Assembly (NCBI RefSeq): GCF_034676705.1
Contig: NZ_JAUCBS010000013.1
Span: forward strand, 2,460,501 to 2,524,500
From: Gemmobacter sp.
Lineage (GTDB): Bacteria > Pseudomonadota > Alphaproteobacteria > Rhodobacterales > Rhodobacteraceae
DNA length: 64,000 nucleotides
Direction: 5' to 3'
A model generated the notes under the pieces. The model saw only the letters and a list, made by a program, of their open reading frames with translations, was not told the DNA's origin and did no database searches. This document shows, in pieces, positions 29,798-36,636 of this stretch; positions within the stretch are counted from its first letter, which is position 1; every line of letters starts with the position of its first letter. Position numbers and translations under genes: made by a program.

Positions 29798-30372
29798 ATG
29801 CAAAGTCAGAAGGTCAAGCTGACCAAGACCACCGTCAAGGCCGCCCCGCCTGACGCGAAGCTGTGGGATACTGAAATCAAGGGTTTCGGCCTGTTCACCG
29901 GCAAAACAACGAAGACTTTCTACCACCAGCAGGACGCGAAGGGCAAAACCGTGCGCACAACTCGCTCGGGCGCCCCTGCATCATCGGCGGCAAGCGCACC
30001 GCAAACCATGTCCTGAAATCCTTCCGGTCGATCTGGAACCACGCCCCGCGCACCTATGACCTGCCCGAATGCCCGACAGTGGCGATTGAGTGCTATCCCG
30101 AACCGCCGTCACAGCGGATCATTGATGATCTTGGCGCGTGGAAAAAGGCTGTCGATGCCATCGAGAATCCCGTCCACGCCACCTTCTACCGCTTCCTGCT
30201 GCCGACCGGCTTGCGCAAGGACGAGGCGATGACCCTTCGCTGGGACCAAATCCACGATGATCACCTGCACCTGCCCGAGACCAAGAATGGCCGTGCCTTC
30301 AATTTGCCGCTCCTGCCCGAACACCACGCTATCCTCGAACCGATGAGGGCCCACCGCTTGGAATACGTCTGA
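29798..30372 (+). pseudogene. Tyrosine integrase remnant
   Basis: The first frame (from ATG 29798) gives an Arm-DNA-binding start (KLTKTTVKAAPPDAKLWDTE, then GFGLFTGKTTKTF). It goes out of frame near 29990. A second frame (to 30372) supplies SFRSIWNHAPRTYDLPECP and the first catalytic box TGLRKDEAMTLRWDQI. The gene is then cut off by the IS481 remnant, so the later catalytic His, Arg and Tyr are missing. It was probably the integrase that used the adjacent tRNA-Gly, and it is dead now. Confidence 0.75.
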
Positions 30373-30611
30373 CGAACGGCATGGTCGAGCGGTTCAACGG
30401 CCGGATCGAGGACGTGCTCCAGAGCCATCGCTTCGACAGTGGCGAGAACCTCGAGCAGACCATCCTGCGCTACGTCCACCTCTACAACAGCCAGCTGCCG
30501 CAATCAGCCCTGATGGCCAGAACACCCATAGACGCCCTCAAGAACTGGCAACGTCAACGGCGGGAACTCTTCAGGAAGCGGAGCTGCAATCACAAGGGAG
30601 GTGACAACTAA
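30373..30611 (+). pseudogene. IS481-family transposase, C-terminal remnant
   Basis: NGMVERFNGRIEDVLQSHRF is the end of an IS481-type DDE domain (ERFNG... with the final Glu), followed by LRYVHLYNSQLPQSALMART. Only about 76 residues remain. The remnant truncates the integrase on its left and abuts another truncated frame on its right. Confidence 0.75.
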
Positions 30612-30860
30612 CGAGTAGCAGGAATGCCGCTTTGTCTTTGGCAGGCCGTGGTGCGCCCGAACCTTGGGCCAGTCTGCACCGGTCTCTGCCTCGAAGAAGT
30701 GGAAGCGGGATTCCAGCATGATCGGGCTGACTTCCTCAGTGCCGAACAGGAACACCCGCCCCTCGTCATCCACCGTCACCTTGCCTGCGTAGCGGTCGCG
30801 ATAGCTGGGCCGGGTGAAGCGAGGTCTGCCGATGTACTTTTCGATTGCCATGCGGCTCAT
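30612..30860 (-). pseudogene. Truncated hypothetical protein gene
   Basis: The minus-strand frame from 30860 (MSRMAIEKYIGRPRFTRPSY, then VTVDDEGRVFLFGTEEVSP) looks protein-like for about 80 residues and runs into the IS481 remnant. I do not recognise the family. It is probably the 5' part of a mobile-element gene cut by the IS. Confidence 0.35.
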
Positions 30861-30936
30861 CTGGCGGGGAAATCAGGCAGGAGTTTGACGCGGCATCTTG
30901 CGCTCGCCGCTGTCTGAGGCTACTAAGGCTGGCGTT

Positions 30937-31010
30937 GCGGGTGTAGCTCAATGGCAGAGCGAGAGCTTCCCAAGCTCAAGACGAGGGTTCGATTCCCTTC
31001 ACCCGCTCCA
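30937..31010 (+). tRNA. tRNA-Gly (anticodon CCC), intact
   Basis: Complete cloverleaf with encoded CCA: acceptor GCGGGTG/CACCCGC, D arm GTAGCTCAATGGCAGAGC, anticodon loop TTCCCAA (CCC at 30969-30971), T arm GAGGGTTCGATTCCCTTC. It lies between the two halves of the split tRNA-Gly and shares with it the core AGCTTCCCAAGC. It may be a native neighbour or cargo that supplies GGG decoding after the other gene was broken. Confidence 0.88.
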
Positions 31011-31114
31011 CTTTTGTAGGCACAGACAAAACGCCTGCAAACTGCCCACAACGCGGGTATGTAACTGCGGGCAACCACTTGAATTGATGGCGCAATTCAG
31101 GATTTGATCGTGGG

Positions 31115-31157
31115 TTCCCAGCTGAACGCGCGGGTTCGATTCCCGCTACCCGCTCCA
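31115..31157 (+). tRNA. 3' half of the split tRNA-Gly gene
   Basis: TTCCCAGCTGAACGCGCGGG continues through the T arm and acceptor to CTACCCGCTCCA at 31157. It complements the 5' half at 29618-29656. One A of the anticodon loop (TTCCCAA) is missing at the junction, so the shared core at the two ends is TTCCCA. Another short GCGGGTATG word occurs about 60 bp upstream (near 31053). Confidence 0.7.
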
Positions 31158-31296
31158 GAAAAAATCCAGAAAACGATATGTTTGTCAGGGCATCGGCAAT
31201 GCCCGCGCTTTCTATATGCGCCAGCCATGGCCATGGTTCCAGGCGGCCGATGCCCCACTTTCGCGGGATTTTGGCTTCGGATGTCGGGCGACATCC

Positions 31297-31301
31297 GCCT
31301 T
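31297..31301. repeat. Left target-site duplication GCCTT
   Basis: This 5-bp word is directly outside the left terminal repeat and matches 39577-39581 outside the right terminal repeat. Five-base duplications are the rule for Tn7- and Tn5053-type transposition. Confidence 0.85.
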
Positions 31302-31325
31302 TGTAAACGGGTCATAAGCGTGCAC
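31302..31325 (+). repeat. Left terminal inverted repeat of the transposon
   Basis: It reads inward from TGTAAACGGG and ends GCGTGCAC. It is identical to the complement of 39553-39576. Related motifs continue inward: CGTGCACACC at 31319-31328, CGTGCGCACC at 31416-31425 and CATGCACACC at 31437-31446. These look like repeated transposase-binding sites. Confidence 0.88.
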
Positions 31326-31452
31326 ACCTGACCGATTCGACGCCAGCTGACACCCCATCAACCATCTGATAAATAAATAAAAATTCTCCCACGAGCGATA
31401 CCCTCAGGGCATTTCCGTGCGCACCGGCACCATATCCATGCACACCGTCGAC

Positions 31453-31479
31453 AAAAAAAAGGCCCGCTTAAAGCGGGCC
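31453..31479 (-). terminator. Terminator of the tniB transcript inside the left end
   Basis: On the minus strand GGCCCGC-TTTAA-GCGGGCC is followed by T8. It sits just after the 3' end of the tniB remnant and would stop leftward transcription before it leaves the element. Confidence 0.85.
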
Positions 31480-31664
31480 CGTCTCGCACGTTAGAGGGTA
31501 AGATCAGCTCACCTACCAGACGGCCCCTTCTTCTCGCTCATCCTGTCGAACATGTCGAAGAGGACCTGCTGGTCGAAGTTGTCCCGGTAGTTAGGAGCGG
31601 TGAGCGGCGAATAGCCAGCGGCGCCCCCATACAGCGTGGCATAGGCCCGCGTGAAATGATCAAC

Positions 31665-31672
31665 CGAACAAA
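31665..31672. repeat. IS256 target duplication CGAACAAA (left copy)
   Basis: The same 8 bp recur at 33047-33054 on the other side of IS256. The length fits IS256-family elements. Confidence 0.85.
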
Positions 31673-33046
31673 GATAGTGCCCCACGGCGTGGTGTAGGAG
31701 CGCCGACCTTCTGAGAGGTCCTGGTCTGTCAGGTAGCCACGGCAGGCAGCCTGACGTTGGGATTGTCGGTGACGCGGGCGAGCGTTTCAAGGCTCATGTA
31801 TCGCCGCGCGACGGCCCACTCGTCGTTGGTCTCGAGCATCAGCGCGCCGACGAGGCGGACGATGGCAGCATCGTTCGGGAAGATCCCTATGACATCGGCT
31901 CGCCGTTTCACCTCGCGGTTCACACGTTCCAGCGGGTTGGTGGAGGCGATCTGGGTCCAGTGCTCGCGGGGAAACGACATGTAAGCGAGGACATCGTCGC
32001 AGGAGGCGTCCATCAGGGCACCGAGTTTGGGCTGCTTTTCCCGCAGGGCGTCGGCCACGACATTCCACTGTGCCTCGGCGTCGGCCTTGCTCTCCTGGGC
32101 AAAGATCGTCTTCAGCATCGCCGCCACCGCGGTGCGCTGCTTTGCCGGAGCGTAAGCCAGGACGTTGCGCATCCAGTGAATGCGGCATCTCTGGTGGGTG
32201 GCGTTGAAGACCCGGCGCGCCGCGGCCCGCAGGCCCTTGTGGTCGTCTGCGATCACCAGCTTCACGCCGCGCAGGCCCCGGTCCGCAAGACTGCGCAGGA
32301 AGTCGGTCCAGAAGGTCTCCGCCTCGGACGGACCGGTGGCGACGCCCAGCACCTCGCGCTTGCCGTCCTCGTTCACGGCCACGGCGAGTATCACCGCCTT
32401 GCTGATGATGCGCCCGCCCTCCCTGACCTTGAGGTAGGTGGCGTCGAGCCAGAGATAGGGCCACGCACCTTCCAGGGGGCGGGCCAGGAAGGCGTCCACC
32501 CGCTCATCGATCTCCATGCACAGCCGGCTGACCTGGCTCTTCGACATGCCACCAGCGCCCATGGCTTTGACCAGATCATCGACGGACCGCGTCGAGATGC
32601 CGTGGACGTAGGCTTCCTGGATCACAGCAACCAAGGCTTTCTCCGCCGTGCGGCGTGGCTCGAGGAAGCTGGGGAAGTAGCTTCCCTTCCGCAGCTTCGG
32701 GATCTCCAGCGAGATGCGGCCAGCGCGCGTGTCCCAGTCCCGGTCGCGGTATCCGTTTCGCTGGGCTTCCCGCATCGGCGAGCGCGCACCTTTGGCCGCG
32801 CCCGTCCGCGCCTCGATCTCTGCTTCCATGATCCGCTCGGCCGCAAAGGCCAGCATCTCGCGCACGAGGTCGCCATCGGCCTGCTTCTCAACCAGCTCGA
32901 TCAGCGCCATTCTGTCGTCGGTCATCGTCATCTCCGTCTCAGGTTTCAGGTGTCGCAACCCAAACCTTTCCGAAGATCGACGGTGACCGCCAGCGTCGCC
33001 ATCAGCGTCGCCTGCGGCCTCCTACACCACGCCGTGGGGCACTATC
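31673..33046. mobile_element. IS256-family insertion sequence, complete
   Basis: A 1374-bp element with ends GATAGTGCCCCACGGCGTGG and its inverted copy; the match extends to about 28 bp. It is flanked by CGAACAAA duplications and carries one intact transposase gene. It inserted into tniB. Confidence 0.9.
31729..32931 (-). CDS. IS256-family transposase
   Basis: About 400 residues of a Mutator-type DDE transposase. First Asp in [15 protein letters not shown], second in [19 protein letters not shown], final Glu in [33 protein letters not shown] between them is the family's C-x2-H region. The frame is intact. ATG 32931 or 32925 is more likely than 32958. Probably active, or recently so. Confidence 0.9.
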   Translation of the reverse strand: MTMTDDRMALIELVEKQADGDLVREMLAFAAERIMEAEIEARTGAAKGARSPMREAQRNGYRDRDWDTRAGRISLEIPKLRKGSYFPSFLEPRRTAEKALVAVIQEAYVHGISTRSVDDLVKAMGAGGMSKSQVSRLCMEIDERVDAFLARPLEGAWPYLWLDATYLKVREGGRIISKAVILAVAVNEDGKREVLGVATGPSEAETFWTDFLRSLADRGLRGVKLVIADDHKGLRAAARRVFNATHQRCRIHWMRNVLAYAPAKQRTAVAAMLKTIFAQESKADAEAQWNVVADALREKQPKLGALMDASCDDVLAYMSFPREHWTQIASTNPLERVNREVKRRADVIGIFPNDAAIVRLVGALMLETNDEWAVARRYMSLETLARVTDNPNVRLPAVAT

Positions 33047-33352
33047 CGAACAAACGGTCTCACCCTCAACCACCGCCGATGTGAAGGCCTCGATCAGCAT
33101 TTCGATCACCAGCCCCCAGCGATCACAGCAGGTGAACGCGAGGCGTTCGATGAAATCCGTGGTCGCCAACGGCTCGAAATCGAGCCCGGCCTTTTCCGCG
33201 TAGCTGAACGTGAGCTGGACCATCTCATCCATGTCCGCTTGTTGCGTCAGGTCGATCGGCTTGAAATGGACCACCCTCAGAAGGCGGGTAAGTTGTTCCT
33301 CCTGCGCAATATGGGTCGCAAGGCTGTGACCTGCCCCCCGGTCGTCCCTCGT

Positions 33353-34259
33353 TCATAACGAGAGTCCTTGGGTTTGATAGTGGTCGGTTTCGGGTTGGGC
33401 AAGCGCGCCGGGGGCGGAGCCCTCAGAGTGCTCAAGCGTCCGGCGCGCTTCTGCTGGTGTTCTGTTACCCAGCGATGAATGCGGCCTGACGTTGTTGTAG
33501 TCATAGCGCCAGATCGCCAACTTTCGGCGGGCATCGGCGAGGCTGTCGAAGATTTCCTCATTGAGGCATTCGTCGCGCAGGCTTCCATTGAAGGACTCGA
33601 TAAAGCCGTTCTGCTGCGGCCTGCCCGGGTCGATGTAGTGCCATTCGACGCCGTTCTCGTTGGCCCACTTCAGGATGGCCTTGCTGGTGAACTCGGTCCC
33701 GTTGTCGCTGACGATGCAAGCGGGCTTGCCGTAAATCCTGACCAGCGCATCCAGTTCCCGCGCCACCCGAGCCCCCGAGATGCTGGTGTCGGCGATCAGC
33801 GCGAGGTTCTCGCGGCAGCAATCGTCGTTCACGGCCAGGATGCGGAACTTGCGGCAGGTCCCGAACGTGTCGGACAGGAAGTCCAGCGACCAGCGCTGGT
33901 TCGGCCGCAGCGGCACCGGCATTGGCGTGCGGCTGCCCCGCGCCCGTTTGCGCCCCCGTCGTCGGTGCACCGACAAGCCCTCTTCCCGGTAAATCCGGTA
34001 GAGCTTCTTTTCGTTCATGATCATGCCCTTGCGCTCCAGCATGATGCCGACGCGCCGATACCCGAAGCAACGACGCTTCTCGGCGATCTTGTGCATCTCC
34101 TCACGGATTTCCGGGTTATCGGGCGGCCTCTCGCGCCGCACCGTCTTCGGATCGACACCGATCAGGACGCAGGCCCGGCGTTGAGAGATCGGATGACCCT
34201 TCAGCGCCCGCAGCACTGCCTCCCGCCGTTGCATCGGCGTCGTCAGGGTTTTCCCAGCA
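33353..34259 (-). pseudogene. Outer IS3 transposase OrfB, cut at its 5' end by the inner IS
   Basis: [20 protein letters not shown], then [20 protein letters not shown], opens this IS3 OrfB. The DDE core follows: [10 protein letters not shown] (Asp), [16 protein letters not shown] (Asp), [20 protein letters not shown] (Glu region). The triad and the C-terminus are intact. The 5' end of the gene and the OrfA-OrfB junction are separated by the inner element, so no OrfAB product can be made. Confidence 0.82.
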
Positions 34260-34325
34260 GATTGGACCTGCACCGGTTTTGTTCCGGTCTTTTGAGAGCG
34301 ATACTCGCCATCAAGGAGACTGGAT

Positions 34326-34601
34326 ATGGCAGGGATACACAGCGACGAGTTCAAGCGGGATGCGGTTCGCATCGCGCTCACCAGTGGCCTGACGCGGCGT
34401 CAGGTCGCGTCTGATTTGGGGATCGGGCTTTCGACGCTCGGCAAGTGGGTTCGGGTGGTTTCGGAGGAAGCCAAGGTGCCCGCACAGGACGCCGAGCTTC
34501 TGCGCGAGAACGAGCGGCTGCGCAAAGAGAACCGCACACTCCGGGAGGAGAGGGAAGTATTAAAAAAGGCTGCAATATTCTTCGCGGCTCAAAAGCCGTG
34601 A
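34326..34601 (+). CDS. Inner IS3 OrfA
   Basis: A 91-residue IS3 OrfA: helix-turn-helix [33 protein letters not shown], then a leucine-zipper-like [20 protein letters not shown]. An A-AAA-AAG slippery heptamer lies at 34562-34568, the usual site of -1 frameshifting that fuses OrfA to OrfB. Confidence 0.88.
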   Translation: MAGIHSDEFKRDAVRIALTSGLTRRQVASDLGIGLSTLGKWVRVVSEEAKVPAQDAELLRENERLRKENRTLREEREVLKKAAIFFAAQKP

Positions 34602-35455
34602 AGTTTCAGTATATTGCCGAGTATCGCGGCAACCTGACCCGAAGCCGTCTGTGCCGCCTGATGGGCGTCTCAGAGCGCGGGCTGCATGCCTGGAAGCACA
34701 GGCCCCCGTCGCATCGCCAGCGGCGCGACCTGGTGCTCCTCGCCCATATCCGCGATCAGCACCGGTTGAGCCTGGGCAGCTACGGCCGACCACGGATGAC
34801 CGAGGAGCTGAACGAGCTGGGCATCCGTGTCGGCCAGCGCCGTGTCGGGCGACTGATGCGCCAGAACGGCATCCAGGTCATCCGAAGCCGGAAGTTCAAG
34901 CGCACCACCGACAGCGATCATGCCTTCAACATCGCGCCGAATCTCTTGCGGCAAGACTTTACGGCGAGCGGGCCGAACCAGAAGTGGGCGGGCGACATCA
35001 CTTATGTCTGGACACGGGAAGGTTGGGTCTATCTGGCCGTGATCATTGACCTTTTCTCGAGGCGCGTGGTGGGTTGGGCGATCAGCAACCGCATGAAGCA
35101 GGATCTGGCGTTGCGAGCGCTGAGCATGGCCATCGCGATCCGAAGGCCACCACCGGGATGCATTCATCACACGGATCGCGGCTCGCAATACTGTGCCCAC
35201 GACTATCAGAAGCTGCTGCGCAAGCACGGGTTCAAGGCTTCGATGAGCGGGAAAGGCAACTGCTACGACAATTCCGCCGTCGAAAGCTTCTTCAAGTCGC
35301 TCAAGGCCGAACTCGTCTGGCGCCGCAACTGGCAAACCCGTCGCGAGGTCGAGATCGCCCTCTTCGAATACATCAACGGCTTCTACAACCCGCGCCGCAA
35401 ACACTCAGCCCTCGGCTGGAGATCCCCCGTGGCCTTCGAACAGAGGGCCGCCTAA
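34598..35455 (+). CDS. Inner IS3 OrfB transposase
   Basis: A 285-residue DDE integrase-type protein. N-terminal HTH_21-like part SYGRPRMTEELNELGIRVGQ, then WAGDITYVWTREGWVYLAVI (Asp), CIHHTDRGSQYCAHDYQKLL (Asp), GKGNCYDNSAVESFFKSLKA (Glu). All catalytic residues are present. GTG 34598 overlaps the orfA stop; the full transposase is probably made by frameshifting. Confidence 0.9.
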   Translation: MKFQYIAEYRGNLTRSRLCRLMGVSERGLHAWKHRPPSHRQRRDLVLLAHIRDQHRLSLGSYGRPRMTEELNELGIRVGQRRVGRLMRQNGIQVIRSRKFKRTTDSDHAFNIAPNLLRQDFTASGPNQKWAGDITYVWTREGWVYLAVIIDLFSRRVVGWAISNRMKQDLALRALSMAIAIRRPPPGCIHHTDRGSQYCAHDYQKLLRKHGFKASMSGKGNCYDNSAVESFFKSLKAELVWRRNWQTRREVEIALFEYINGFYNPRRKHSALGWRSPVAFEQRAA

Positions 35456-35493
35456 AATGAGCACCTGACCGGAACAGAACCGGTGCAGGTCCA

Positions 35494-35740
35494 GATCCTT
35501 CAGAACCACATTGTCGAGCATGGTATCCGCCAGCAGGCGCTTGAGCTTCGCATTCTCATCCTCGAGCTGCTTCAGCCGCTTGGCGTCGGACAGGTCCATC
35601 CCGCCATACTTGGCCTTCAGCTTGTAGAAGGTCGCGGGGCTCAGCCCGTGCTTCCGACACAACTCGGAGGTCGGCAAACCTGCCTCCTGCTCTTTGATCA
35701 TCCCGATGATTTGCGCCTCGGTGAAGCGGCTTTTCCTCAT
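35494..35740 (-). pseudogene. Outer IS3 OrfA, cut at its 3' end
   Basis: MRKSRFTEAQIIGMIKEQEA, CRKHGLSPATFYKLKAKYGG, then KRLKQLEDENAKLKRLLADT is a standard IS3 OrfA with HTH and coiled coil. It ends at LKDL where the inner IS begins; restoring the junction joins it to the OrfB half at 34259. Confidence 0.85.
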
Positions 35741-35808
35741 GTCGTCTGCTCCTTTTCAGGTTGCGCAGACCCTACATCACAGCGAGGGAACTTCCGGGGG
35801 GCAGGTCA

Positions 35809-36542
35809 GCGGCGCTGACCGGTACTGGGATCTTCGCAAGTGCCTGACGCACGCGAAGTGTCCCGTACAGGCTGGGGTGAAAAAGAACATCGAGTTCCTG
35901 ATCGAGGTTCGGGACGAGATTGTTCATCGATCGACCGGCAGGATCGACGACGCGCTCGGGGCGAAGCTTCAAGCCTGCTGTATCAACTTCAACGACGTCC
36001 TGAAGAAAGAGTTCGGTCCACAGCACAGCCTCGAGAAGCGACTTCCGATCGCCCTTCAATTCGTTTCGTTCACAAGAGATCAGCGCGAAGCCCTGAAACG
36101 TTCGGCCGGTCTGCCGAGCCACGTGGCGACCGTGATCGACGCATTCGAGCATGGGCTGTCCGAGGATGACCTAAAGGACCCGGCCTATCGGATAAGAGTG
36201 GGTCTCGTGCCGCTGGCAGCTAAGAAACCCGGGGCCGCCGACACGGCGATCGAGATGGTCCCAAGGGGATCCGATGAGGCGAGCGCAGCAGAGCGGGTAA
36301 TCCTGAAGGAGGTATCCCGGCCCCGCTACACCATGACAGAGGTACTCGAAAAAGTCAGACTGGCCGGGTTCCCACGCTTCGGCAAACGTCAACATACTGA
36401 ACTGTGGAAGCGGCTGGGCGCAAAGGACCCGTCGAAGGGGTACGGCACTCCTGGAGACTATCAGAACACCTGGGTCTGGTTCGATCGGTGGATTGATCGT
36501 GTGCTCGAAGAGTGCCGCGATCACGTCGAGATGTACCGATGA
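35809..36542 (+). pseudogene. DUF3644 (HEPN-like) protein gene, 5' end deleted
   Basis: About 243 residues remain. RYWDLRKCLTHAKCPVQAGV, then KKNIEFLIEVRDEIVHRSTG, matches DUF3644 proteins. RDEIVH fits the R-x4-H motif of HEPN ribonuclease domains. A C-terminal part (RPRYTMTEVLEKVRLAGF, then WVWFDRWIDRVLEEC) looks like a separate small domain. The N-terminus is lost at the outer IS3 edge and no start codon with a ribosome site is evident. HEPN proteins are frequent defence or toxin genes, so this was probably cargo of the transposon. Confidence 0.65.
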
Positions 36543-36636
36543 GGACAGCTAACGGACGAAGCTTGATGTATTCCCTAGGGCCGCCATGGCCTGCCAGCAG
36601 GCATGACCTTTTTACCGCGACACACCCGAAACGCTG

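Larger units (their letters stand above)
29768..31040. repeat. Direct repeat ACAAAACGCCTGCAA at both ends of the tRNA-Gly insert
   Basis: A 15-bp perfect repeat occurs at 29768-29782 (just before the integrase remnant) and at 31026-31040 (just after the intact tRNA-Gly). Such repeats could be integrase arm sites or the edges of one insertion. The role is not determined. Confidence 0.5.
31509..33326 (-). pseudogene. tniB: TniB (TnsC-like AAA+ ATPase) remnant, split by IS256
   Basis: The minus-strand part 33326-33047 encodes ATHIAQEEQLTRLLRVVHFK, then YAEKAGLDFEPLATTDFIER, WGLVIEMLIEAF and VEGETVCS. When IS256 and one copy of its 8-bp duplication are removed, the frame continues without a break at 31672 as VDHFTRAYATLYGGAAGYSP to the stop at 31509. 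This matches the C-terminal third of TniB/TnsC ATPases (PLAT.DF...RL, FG/WGL.IE). The AAA+ core with Walker motifs has been lost: the fragment ends exactly at the outer IS3 boundary. TniB normally links the target selector to the transposase. Confidence 0.7.
34263..35493. mobile_element. Inner IS3-family element, complete
   Basis: A 1231-bp element with near-perfect ends TGGACCTGCACCGGTTTTGT and inverted copy, flanked by the 3-bp duplication GAT (34260-34262 and 35494-35496). It runs on the plus strand inside the outer IS3, between that element's orfA and orfB. Confidence 0.9.
33327..35808. mobile_element. Outer IS3-family element, interrupted, without target duplication
   Basis: The ends are TGACCTGCCCCCCGG at 33327 and its inverted copy ending at 35808. 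Without the inner IS and one copy of its 3-bp duplication it would be 1248 bp, normal for IS3 elements. The bases outside differ (CTG left, GCG right), so no target duplication exists. Both flanking genes (tniB and DUF3644) are cut exactly at the IS edges, which points to an IS-mediated deletion or recombination. Confidence 0.8.

Noticed and set aside
29618..31157. Group I intron in the tRNA-Gly anticodon loop
   Set aside because: The insert contains an integrase remnant, an IS remnant and a full tRNA gene, and the break loses a base of the loop. It does not look like a self-splicing intron.
31278..31297. Terminator of tRNA-Arg displaced by the transposon
   Set aside because: CGGATGTC-GGGC-GACATCCG is a good hairpin at the left edge and would lie downstream of tRNA-Arg in the empty site, but no T-run follows on the relevant strand.
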